20,032 nucleotides of DNA from a virus. Made by a program: the position numbers and the translations under genes. Position 1 is the stretch's first letter, and each line of letters starts with the position of its first letter. Positions 11,088 to 18,006 of this stretch are shown one piece after another. Below the pieces are notes generated by a model, which saw only the letters and a program-made list of their open reading frames with translations, made no database searches and had not been told where the DNA came from. Where the stretch lies: IMG/VR virus record IMGVR_UViG_3300047474_000629, positions 1-20,032 of that record. The stretch is one strand, 5' to 3'.

Positions 11088-12269
11088 TTAAATTAATCCA
11101 GCAAGTTTACGCATACGATTGTATACATCATTGCTTTCAATAATAGGTTTTTTAGCTTCAGTTATTGTTCCAGTTGCCTTAGAAGCACTACCTTGTGGTC
11201 TTGCTTTAGCTTCTGTTTTTGGTACCAAACCTTCGTTTAGTGTTTCAAAAATAACTTTAGCTTCTTTTACTGTTGACGCTTTGTCAAATGCTTTGAGCAC
11301 TCTAACTTTTTTGTCTTCAGTTAAGTTTTTAGATTTAAAAACTTTGTTTGTGTAAAGAAGTTTAGCATTTAAAAGGTTAACTTCATTCAATTCTTTTTTA
11401 AGCTCTTGAATTTCTTCCATTGCTTCTTTGAATCTCATTTTTTCGGTTTCTTTTTCAACTTCGGAGTCATCTTTGTCTCCGTCCTCGTTTCCAACACCTG
11501 TTTCACCTTTGTCCATGTCTTTTGCTTCGTCGATTTCTACATCAACATCTACATCTTCAACATCTTCTACGTCTACAACGTCTTCAACATCTTCCTCTTC
11601 AAAATCCTCACCAGCTTCAATTGTTCCGTCTGCTACTAAATCTTTAATAACATCCTCAATGAATCCTTTTAAGTCGTCTTCTGACATATCTTCTAGATCA
11701 ATTTCTTCATCATCGATTTTGTCTTCTTCGTCTTCTTTTTCGTCTTTCATACCGTCAAGGTAGCCTTCTTCTTCAGCATCAGTTCTAGCATCTTCCTTAA
11801 TGTCATCCTTGTCGTCGCCTTTTTTAGCTTCGTCAACTTTTTCATCTTCGTCTTTTGCTTCTGATACTTTCATAGATTTAAGTTCTTTTTCGATGTCGTC
11901 TTTAGCGTCTTCGAATCCGTCCTTATAGCCTTCTTGTTCAGCATCTGTACGTTTGTCTTCATCCAATTCAAGTTCAGCAAGTAATTCGTCAAGGTTAATC
12001 TCGTCAAGCTCTTCTTTAGCTTCATCTACTTCTTCTTTCTTTTCTTCTACTGTATCTTCAGAAACTTCTTCTTTAACGTCGTCTTCTTCATACTTATCGT
12101 ATCCTTCGTCAACGTCTTCTTTGTCCATTTCTTCTAATTTTGCAGAAAGCATAGATTTCAAATGTGGTGTGAATGCTTCTTCAAGAGCAAGTTTTGCGTT
12201 TGCAATAGCAGTTTCTTTAACAGCTTTAGCATCAGCGATTGCTTCTTTTAACAAATCATTGTTTGCCAT
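11088..12269 (-). CDS. gp22: prohead scaffold / core protein, T4 gp22-like
   Basis: A 393-residue, extremely acidic protein between the protease and capsid genes, the T4 position of gp22. The N-terminal ~45 residues are an Ala/Lys-rich helix. Residues 50-250 are dominated by Glu and Asp, with a diverged internal repeat (RTDAEQEGYKDGFEDAKDD at 107-125 and RTDAEEEGYLDGMKDEKED at 162-180) and a VEDVEDV tract near 226-240. Residues 275-312 look like a coiled coil, and the C-terminus (NRMRKLAGLI) resembles the conserved end of gp22-type scaffolds. Scaffolds form the prohead core and are degraded by the gp21-type protease before packaging. The sequence itself is low complexity, so context carries much of the assignment. 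Confidence 0.85.
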   Translation of the reverse strand: MANNDLLKEAIADAKAVKETAIANAKLALEEAFTPHLKSMLSAKLEEMDKEDVDEGYDKYEEDDVKEEVSEDTVEEKKEEVDEAKEELDEINLDELLAELELDEDKRTDAEQEGYKDGFEDAKDDIEKELKSMKVSEAKDEDEKVDEAKKGDDKDDIKEDARTDAEEEGYLDGMKDEKEDEEDKIDDEEIDLEDMSEDDLKGFIEDVIKDLVADGTIEAGEDFEEEDVEDVVDVEDVEDVDVDVEIDEAKDMDKGETGVGNEDGDKDDSEVEKETEKMRFKEAMEEIQELKKELNEVNLLNAKLLYTNKVFKSKNLTEDKKVRVLKAFDKASTVKEAKVIFETLNEGLVPKTEAKARPQGSASKATGTITEAKKPIIESNDVYNRMRKLAGLI

Positions 12270-12394
12270 AATCTCAAAATTTTTTTTGTGAAATACGATT
12301 ATTAGGAATCGTAATAGGGAATAATATATATTGGTGTCATATCTAGGTACTCATGACACATTGCGATTATACGTATATGCAAATAAGGGAAAAA
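12270..12394 (-). promoter_or_regulatory. structured non-coding leader upstream of scaffold-capsid genes
   Basis: A 125-bp gap, the largest clearly non-coding one here. It contains a 7-bp inverted repeat GTGTCAT/ATGACAC (12334-12340 and 12353-12359), another TACGATT/AATCGTA (12294-12300 and 12307-12313), and two perfect 10-bp palindromes, TATACGTATA (12368-12377) and AATATATATT (12323-12332). No T-run follows either hairpin, so they are not classical terminators. The conserved A/T motif is absent. The region may hold a promoter, an RNA-processing site or a 5' stabiliser for the scaffold and capsid mRNA. Confidence 0.5.
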
Positions 12395-13000
12395 TTAAAA
12401 AATAGCACAATTTCCTTTAGAACAAAGGATTTCGTGTATTACTTTATTTACATTAGTATAATCATATGTAATCATATTTTTACCTTCATTTAAAGTATGC
12501 ATGTAAGAGCCTGGGTTAGATGGTGTTGAAACAAAATCCCAACACAATAATTCAAAGTCATCTTGTACTTCCATTACACCACCTCTTTCTTCTAAAGAAC
12601 CCATACCACGAGATGATACACCTACTGTAATACCACTTTTAATAAGTTCCTTTAATATATTACCTGATGGGGTTGGTAAGATTTCTATTTTACCCATCAC
12701 ATTATCTCCATCCCAAAAATAATCAGTAATTAAATGAGATACATTTTTTAAGTTTATAACAGTAGATTCTGGGTGGTCTAATTCTCCCATTGAACGTCTT
12801 TGTTCAATAAGCTCTTTATATTTATCCATTTCTCTATTCCAAAGATCTTTAGAGTAATAACGACCGTTACCATTTTTTACTTCAGCAGTAGCTAAAATAC
12901 CTTCTACCATTAAATTTCCATTATCTGAATTAACGTTTTCAGTTAATTGAGAAGGGGAAATCTTAACAGTATGAGTTTCTATTAAGAGTTTTTTACTCAT
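12395..13000 (-). CDS. gp21: prohead maturation protease, T4 gp21-like
   Basis: A 201-residue serine protease of the phage prohead/herpesvirus-assemblin type. Visible motifs are NGNGRYYSKDLW (43-54), GELDHPES with the likely catalytic His76, GVSSRGMGS with the likely nucleophile Ser129 or Ser130, and WDFVSTPSNPG (154-164) ending the fold. This enzyme sits inside the prohead core, cleaves scaffold and the capsid N-terminus, then destroys itself. Length is close to T4 gp21 (212 aa). It lies 2 nt after the 420-aa gene and directly upstream of the scaffold leader. The C-terminal ~25 residues after NEGKN are not conserved in pattern and may be a self-cleaved tail. Confidence 0.93.
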   Translation of the reverse strand: MSKKLLIETHTVKISPSQLTENVNSDNGNLMVEGILATAEVKNGNGRYYSKDLWNREMDKYKELIEQRRSMGELDHPESTVINLKNVSHLITDYFWDGDNVMGKIEILPTPSGNILKELIKSGITVGVSSRGMGSLEERGGVMEVQDDFELLCWDFVSTPSNPGSYMHTLNEGKNMITYDYTNVNKVIHEILCSKGNCAIF

Positions 13001-13002
13001 TT

Positions 13003-14265
13003 CTATTTATTTATAGCATAATCAGAAGTTGATTGACCTACTTTTTTAGGATCTCTTTCTCCAGCAGCACCTCTAGTTGGGTTATTTTTTTCATTCCAGC
13101 TTACAGCATCCATTTCGTCTACCATTTCAGCCTTTTTGTATTTTTTACCACACATTTTTTCATACATTTTTTCCATCTTGCCTTTTCTTTTTTCTAAAAG
13201 CTTGATTTCTTTTTGCATTGCCTTCATTTTAGACTTATCAATTAATTCTTTAAGATTATCATCTTCATTAATTGAACTTACTCTTTGAATTTTTTCATCA
13301 ATATGGTTAGATAAAAATTCTAATTGAGCTTCCATTTTTGTAATATCACCTGCTTTACCAATTTCAGCTAATTTAGAATCGATTGATTCTTTTTTAGGTT
13401 TTTTAGCTTTAGCTGCTTTGATTGCTTTATCTTTAGCTGCCATATAATCATCTGAATCTACATCACCGTCACCATCATGATCTTTACCTTTAGCTTCCAT
13501 AGTAGTATCTGAGTATGATACCGCTGTACCTTCATCTTCCATTTCATCCATTGGTAGTGGGGCTTCTTCTTTTTCAGCCATCATTTGTCTAATTACGTTT
13601 CCTGATTGAGCTGCTAATGAATTTGGGTTTCCTGAAGTTACTACTTGGCCAAAAGATTCATTGATTGATTCTTTTACCACTTGCATTTCAGTACTACTAT
13701 CTTTTAGTTTTTCACTAAAACCACTACCACCATATGTTTCACCAGTATTTTCTTGAACTTTTGGTTCTGTGTATCCAAGACCTTTAACACCAAATTGGCC
13801 TTCTTTTACATAAAATAATGGATCTTTAGCTAAGTTTTTAATAACAAGTTCTTTAGCTTCATCTAAAGTTAATTCTTGGTTATATTTAGTTTCTAACTGG
13901 ACTCCTTTTAGTAATTCTTCACCATTAACATTATTAATATTTTCTACAGATGGATTATAATCATAATTATGAGAATCTACGTTTTCAATAGTTTTGTCTA
14001 CTTTTTTAGCTTCAGCTTTAATTTTTTCATCTTCTTCTTTTGTATTTACTTTTTCTTCAGTATTTACAATAGGGTCTAATGTACCACCTTCAGCTAAAAA
14101 GTTTTCAAATTTAGTCCAAAATGGATCTTTAGCACTTGCCTCAATAGTATTGATTGGCTTTAAAGTTACTACTTGACCTAATTCCTCGTTGATTAATTCT
14201 TTATCTTTTTTAGGACTAAATTCCTTTGAAAGTTGTTCGAATAATTGATTTGGTGTTTGTTTCAT
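13003..14265 (-). CDS. unknown prohead-region protein with EF-hand-like loop
   Basis: A 420-residue, highly polar protein; family not recognised. Residues 262-273 (DHDGDGDVDSDD) form a 12-position Asp-rich calcium-binding loop of the EF-hand/dockerin type, with acidic residues at 1, 3, 5, 9 and 12, Gly at 6 and Val at 8, followed by a helix (YMAAKDKAIKAAKAKK). A short internal repeat is present: INEELGQVVTL (25-35) and INESFGQVVTS (201-211). Residues 310-375 look like a coiled coil rich in Lys, Glu and Met. There is no membrane segment. Position between portal and protease corresponds to T4 genes 67 and 68, so a prohead-core or internal protein processed by gp21 is the likeliest role (inference). 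Confidence 0.8.
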   Translation of the reverse strand: MKQTPNQLFEQLSKEFSPKKDKELINEELGQVVTLKPINTIEASAKDPFWTKFENFLAEGGTLDPIVNTEEKVNTKEEDEKIKAEAKKVDKTIENVDSHNYDYNPSVENINNVNGEELLKGVQLETKYNQELTLDEAKELVIKNLAKDPLFYVKEGQFGVKGLGYTEPKVQENTGETYGGSGFSEKLKDSSTEMQVVKESINESFGQVVTSGNPNSLAAQSGNVIRQMMAEKEEAPLPMDEMEDEGTAVSYSDTTMEAKGKDHDGDGDVDSDDYMAAKDKAIKAAKAKKPKKESIDSKLAEIGKAGDITKMEAQLEFLSNHIDEKIQRVSSINEDDNLKELIDKSKMKAMQKEIKLLEKRKGKMEKMYEKMCGKKYKKAEMVDEMDAVSWNEKNNPTRGAAGERDPKKVGQSTSDYAINK

Positions 14266-14272
14266 AATTATA

Positions 14273-14506
14273 TTATTGTAATAATGTTTCTATATCGTTA
14301 AAATAATCGTTAATCATATCTGTCCCAATTACGACAGCAAAACTTTCCGGATTATCTCTGTAATATTTTATTGTTTCTATTTTGCCTAGTTTGATTGCTT
14401 TTTTAATATTTTCAAATCTAGATTCTAATTTATCAAAAGCTTCTATACGTTCTGCATGAAATTTAGATGCTTTATCTTCGTTTTCTTTTATATTACGGTT
14501 ATACAT
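14273..14506 (-). CDS. small helical protein of unknown function
   Basis: A 77-residue protein, charged and probably all-helical (residues 5-45 read like an amphipathic helix or coiled coil with KASKFHAERIEAFDKLESRF), ending in VVIGTDMINDYFNDIETLL. Family not recognised. It lies 1 nt after the 220-aa gene and 7 nt before the 420-aa gene, so it belongs to the same transcript. Size and location resemble T4 gp67 (80 aa), a small prohead-core protein, but I see no sequence evidence for homology. Confidence 0.7.
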   Translation of the reverse strand: MYNRNIKENEDKASKFHAERIEAFDKLESRFENIKKAIKLGKIETIKYYRDNPESFAVVIGTDMINDYFNDIETLLQ

Positions 14507-14507
14507 A

Positions 14508-15170
14508 TTAAAATAGTTTTTTAACTACCATTCCTGATCCCTTTTGTACGTATGTACCATCTTTTGTTTTAGGAACTAATTTATATTTAAATTGTTTTGT
14601 ATAGGCACTATCAGTAACCCCATCAGGACCTGCTTTTGGTCCAGGGCCTAAGTCTGCGCCATCACCTAATTTACCTTCACCCATAGTATAACCTAAAGAA
14701 CTTACCATACCAGATGGCATTTTCATTTTATATTTACTTTTTTTTTTCTTTTTTTTAAAAGCGTAAGGGGTATTATAAGCACCAGCTGCACCAGAGGTTG
14801 AAACTTCTCCAATTTCCCCTTCCATAGTCATTCTTTTATACTCATCTGGGTATTCATTACGAAGGTGTTTTCTAATTTTATTTCTTAATAATCTAGCTTC
14901 TTCGTATATTTTTCTAAACTCTTCGTCTGATTTGGTTTTAGTATAAACCCCTTTAGCTGTAGAAACTAATTCATCAACATCATCATTTAATTTATCAAAT
15001 GCTGGTAGTTCAATTACTTTCCATCCTATTTGTCCTGTTTCTTTATCTATAGAGTTAACTACAAATTTAGTATCTCCATCTTTAGAATAAGATATATCAC
15101 CAATTTTAGCTCCAACTTGGGCGGCTAAATTGGGAGAGGGTGCTTCGCTAAGTTTATATTTGAGAGCCAT
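14508..15170 (-). CDS. unknown protein with poly-lysine segment
   Basis: A 220-residue protein; family not recognised. The N-terminal part (SEAPSPNLAAQVGAKIGDISY, then VNSIDKETGQIGWKVIELPAF) reads like a small beta domain. Residues 75-118 are helical and charged. Residues 139-150 are KKKKKKSKYKMK, followed by Gly-rich low-complexity sequence and a basic C-terminus (KYKLVPKTKDGTYV). The Lys run could bind DNA or the acidic scaffold. It overlaps the upstream 288-aa gene by 17 nt and is 1 nt from the next gene, so translation is probably coupled. Location suggests prohead assembly (inference). The Lys run is encoded by an A-rich tract containing a frameshift-prone heptamer. Confidence 0.75.
   Translation of the reverse strand: MALKYKLSEAPSPNLAAQVGAKIGDISYSKDGDTKFVVNSIDKETGQIGWKVIELPAFDKLNDDVDELVSTAKGVYTKTKSDEEFRKIYEEARLLRNKIRKHLRNEYPDEYKRMTMEGEIGEVSTSGAAGAYNTPYAFKKKKKKSKYKMKMPSGMVSSLGYTMGEGKLGDGADLGPGPKAGPDGVTDSAYTKQFKYKLVPKTKDGTYVQKGSGMVVKKLF
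14738..14756 (-). other. A-rich slippery tract in the 220-aa gene
   Basis: The coding strand has eight A, one G and ten A in a row. It contains the heptamer A AAA AAG in the zero-frame phase required for -1 ribosomal slippage. A -1 shift reaches a stop after four more codons (E K K K stop), and +1 also ends soon, so slippage would give a product of about 145-150 residues lacking the C-terminal third. Confidence 0.35.
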
Positions 15171-16020
15171 TTGCTACTTGTATTTCATTTATTAATTGAT
15201 AATAACGTAACAAATCAACTAAATTATCATCTCCAACTTTATCAGTTTTCTTTAATTCAGTTAAAAATTTAGATACTTCAGTAATTTTTATTTGAGTAGC
15301 TTTATCTTTAATATTTTTAGTTTCTTTAACTAAAATATTTTTTAATTCGCTAATTTTAGTATTATAAAAGTTTCTTAAATCAGGGGTTGAATCTACTGAA
15401 TTAATGTATTCTTTAAGTACTTGTTTTTGATCATTAGTTAATGAATCATATTTATCGTTAAATTTTTCTAGTAGTACTTTATAAGTAAGAGTTCTTATAT
15501 CTTTATCATATGTAGAAAATTCTTCAAGTACTGTTTGTTTTGAATTTTGAGTAACTTCTTTTTTAGTTAAATGTTCTAATAAGGTAATTTTATTATCAAC
15601 TAACTGTGTTGGGTTAGATATAGATTTTGAATTAACATTTTCTACTAAAGTATATAAAGCTGCTAATTCTTTATAGTTTGAAATTTTAGAACCAAAAAAA
15701 GATTCTAAATTATAATGTTTTTTAATTTCATTAATTAAATTATATTTTTGCTTTTTTAAAGATTTTCTGTTAAATTTAGTAGATGCCTCTAATATAGTAT
15801 CAATAACTAATGTAGCTCTACCCTCAGTTATTACTTTAGATTTAATTACAGATTCGTATAATTTATATTCTTTGCCTAAACTAGTATTAACAAAATATTC
15901 TTTTAATATATCTATAGCTGGTGAATTACCACCTTTAAGTGTATCAGCGGTAATTTGTCGTACTAACAGTTCAAATAATATGCCTGTATTTTTGTACTTT
16001 GAGTGTTTTATCTTCATCAA
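15154..16020 (-). CDS. unknown protein downstream of the portal gene
   Basis: A 288-residue, Lys- and Leu/Ile-rich, largely helical protein. The N-terminus (KHSKYKNTGILFELLVRQI) is the most distinctive part; I have an impression that it recurs in marine T4-like phage contigs but cannot name a family. Residues 215-265 (ELKNILVKETKNIKDKATQ and following) look like a coiled coil. No membrane segment or enzyme motif is seen. It starts 33 nt after the portal stop, with a variant of the conserved A/T motif 9 nt before the ATG, and overlaps the next gene by 17 nt. The first two codons are both ATG. It may be a prohead assembly or internal head protein, on position alone. Confidence 0.75.
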   Translation of the reverse strand: MMKIKHSKYKNTGILFELLVRQITADTLKGGNSPAIDILKEYFVNTSLGKEYKLYESVIKSKVITEGRATLVIDTILEASTKFNRKSLKKQKYNLINEIKKHYNLESFFGSKISNYKELAALYTLVENVNSKSISNPTQLVDNKITLLEHLTKKEVTQNSKQTVLEEFSTYDKDIRTLTYKVLLEKFNDKYDSLTNDQKQVLKEYINSVDSTPDLRNFYNTKISELKNILVKETKNIKDKATQIKITEVSKFLTELKKTDKVGDDNLVDLLRYYQLINEIQVANGSQI

Positions 16021-16029
16021 AAAATATAT

Positions 16030-16043
16030 TTATTTATAAATAT
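16030..16043 (-). promoter_or_regulatory. conserved A/T motif variant (copy 6)
   Basis: The coding strand reads ATATTTATAAATAA, one base longer than the consensus and with a palindromic core ATTTATAAAT. It ends 9 nt before the ATG of the 288-aa gene, inside the 33-nt gap after the portal gene. Confidence 0.45.
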
Positions 16044-16053
16044 GTAAAGTTTT

Positions 16054-17979
16054 TTATTTCTTTAACTGGTTTTCATCTAACAATGAAGTATTATCTTTAT
16101 TTTCTTCAAATACTAATTGCTTTTTGTTGGGTTGAGGAATAGACTTAAACATATCTAAGTTTTTTAGATATGTAGTTTTAGCACTTTCTAATGCTAATGG
16201 ACTACCTCCTTTAAATTTAGGTTTAATAGAATCAGAATCATTTTTATCTTTATCTTTCATACCCTTTACACCTAAACGATCTTTACCAAAATTATCATCT
16301 TGTGTATTTCGTTTTGTATTTGTTTTTTGTGGGCGTCCTAATTTAGGATCATCTTCATTATACCCATCAGGAACATTTCCAGGATCTGTATACATTCTAC
16401 CTTTACCATATAAAGAAGCTAAATCATGGGGTGTACCATATGATTTACCTGTTTCAACAGGATCATTTCCTTCTGCTTCAATTTGTGCTAATCTAAATTT
16501 ACGTTTGGCATCTTCTCTAGATAGATCTCTCATTTCATCATATTGATCTTCACTAAAGTGATAAACATTATCATAAATCCAATCAGATGATACTAAACCT
16601 TGTTCTAATAAATTTCCAGCTAGTTCTGTTTTGGATTTTAATAGTTCTACTTTTTCTTGTTCTAGTACTATTGAAGGGCTAGTCATATTTAATGAAAAAT
16701 TAGTTAAAGTTTCATTAGTATAACCTTGGGTATATAAATGGACTAAAGCAATTTTATTTAATTCTGAAAGGATTATTCGTTGTAATCTTTCAATTGTACG
16801 AGCAAATCTAATATCTTGGGCTGCCAATGTAGATTTTCCTTCTAGGTCTGCTTCATACCCCATAAAAGCTTTAGGAATTTTAAGGGCAGCGAACAGTTTT
16901 TCCCTTAAGTATTCTACATCTTGAATTCCATCATATTGTAATCCAGGTGTAGTATCTATTTTAGTTGTTTGATCATTTCCACGAACTGGGATGTAAAAAT
17001 CCTCCATCATGTTCATCATATTATATTTTAAATTATACTCACCTGTTTTATTATCTTGGAAAGGGGTGCGCTTTAAATTTGAAATAGTTTTTTGCATAAA
17101 TGCATCTATTTCATTTGGGGGAATAGATCCAACATTCATATAAAAAATACGTTTTTCAGGGGCACGAGCAATTCTATGGATTAACATTGCATCTTCCATT
17201 AATACATACTGTTTATATAATTTACGAGCAGGTTCGATATATGAACGACCGTAAGGAAGATAATTAACATCTGAAATAAGTCTAAAATGAGCCATTTCAT
17301 AGTTATCAAAATATATTCCAGGTTCATCCATTGTGCCCCCTGGTTGTTGACCACCTACAGGATACATACCTGAACTAATATTAGATAACCCATCTGGAGA
17401 ATATCTATATCTAATTTCTGTTGGGTTTTCAGGGTTGAATCCTTCTTGCCTTTCAATGTGGTATGCAGTGTAAGGGATTACATTATATACTCCATATTTT
17501 TCAGCGATTTCCATTTTTAGGAAAAAATCACCATATTTACACATTTGACGAATCCAAGGCCATAGATTAAATTCAACATTCAATACATCATAAAATAAAT
17601 TATAAAGTATTTTTTGAATATCTTCATTAGCACTTCTAATTTGAAGCACTTCACCCATATCATTTTTAAGTGTAGATTCATCAGCTAAAATATCAAGTGC
17701 TGAAGCTATGATAGCATCTTGATCCATTACATCGTATTCGGAATATAATGTTGGTCTAAGATATTGATAGTTTTGGTTAAATTGAGCTCCATATAAAGAT
17801 GAGGGGTTAGTAGAATATATTCTATTATATCTATCAATTAATGAGTTAGTTTCTAATTCACCAGTTGCTTGTATGGTACTACTATCTATTACTTTAATTT
17901 GATTACCCCCAACATTTCTGATAATTACATCAGTTGAAAATAATCTTTTTAATCTTGAAAATACGCTTTTATCAGCCAT
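16054..17979 (-). CDS. gp20: portal vertex protein, T4 gp20-like
   Basis: A 641-residue protein forming the dodecameric ring through which DNA is packaged and to which the neck attaches. Family marks include SEYDVMDQDAIIASALDILAD (81-100), WPWIRQMCKYGDFFLKMEI (140-158), the highly conserved MEDAMLIHRIARAPEKRIFY (261-280), and MMEDFYIPVRGNDQTTKIDT (324-343), which matches the T4 MTEDYWLQRRDG region. LREKLFAALKIPKAFMG (358-374) and the following helix fit the portal crown/stem. It is longer than T4 gp20 (524 aa) mainly because of a polar C-terminal tail (after about residue 490) rich in Lys, Asp and Asn. It lies 27 nt after the terminase, with the conserved A/T motif in the gap. Confidence 0.95.
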   Translation of the reverse strand: MADKSVFSRLKRLFSTDVIIRNVGGNQIKVIDSSTIQATGELETNSLIDRYNRIYSTNPSSLYGAQFNQNYQYLRPTLYSEYDVMDQDAIIASALDILADESTLKNDMGEVLQIRSANEDIQKILYNLFYDVLNVEFNLWPWIRQMCKYGDFFLKMEIAEKYGVYNVIPYTAYHIERQEGFNPENPTEIRYRYSPDGLSNISSGMYPVGGQQPGGTMDEPGIYFDNYEMAHFRLISDVNYLPYGRSYIEPARKLYKQYVLMEDAMLIHRIARAPEKRIFYMNVGSIPPNEIDAFMQKTISNLKRTPFQDNKTGEYNLKYNMMNMMEDFYIPVRGNDQTTKIDTTPGLQYDGIQDVEYLREKLFAALKIPKAFMGYEADLEGKSTLAAQDIRFARTIERLQRIILSELNKIALVHLYTQGYTNETLTNFSLNMTSPSIVLEQEKVELLKSKTELAGNLLEQGLVSSDWIYDNVYHFSEDQYDEMRDLSREDAKRKFRLAQIEAEGNDPVETGKSYGTPHDLASLYGKGRMYTDPGNVPDGYNEDDPKLGRPQKTNTKRNTQDDNFGKDRLGVKGMKDKDKNDSDSIKPKFKGGSPLALESAKTTYLKNLDMFKSIPQPNKKQLVFEENKDNTSLLDENQLKK

Positions 17980-17991
17980 AATTTGTTATTA

Positions 17992-18004
17992 TTATTATAA
18001 ATAT
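17992..18004 (-). promoter_or_regulatory. conserved A/T start-proximal motif (copy 7)
   Basis: The coding strand reads ATATTTATAATAA, starting 2 nt after the terminase stop codon and ending 12 nt before the portal ATG. It is the same 13-mer as copies 1 to 4. Confidence 0.5.
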
Positions 18005-18006
18005 TA

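Noticed and set aside
11406-12291. Ser/Phe-rich plus-strand frames opposite the scaffold gene
   Set aside because: They are produced by the Glu/Asp codons of the scaffold read on the other strand; no start context or family resemblance.
12334-12359. Hairpin after the protease gene as a terminator
   Set aside because: The stem is only 7 bp with a 12-nt loop and no following T-run on the minus strand; kept as part of a structured leader instead.
13008-13015. TATAAATA in the coding orientation, 7 nt before the protease ATG
   Set aside because: It is the coding sequence for the last residues of the 420-aa protein (AINK stop) and too close to the ATG to leave room for a normal late transcript start; treated as chance.
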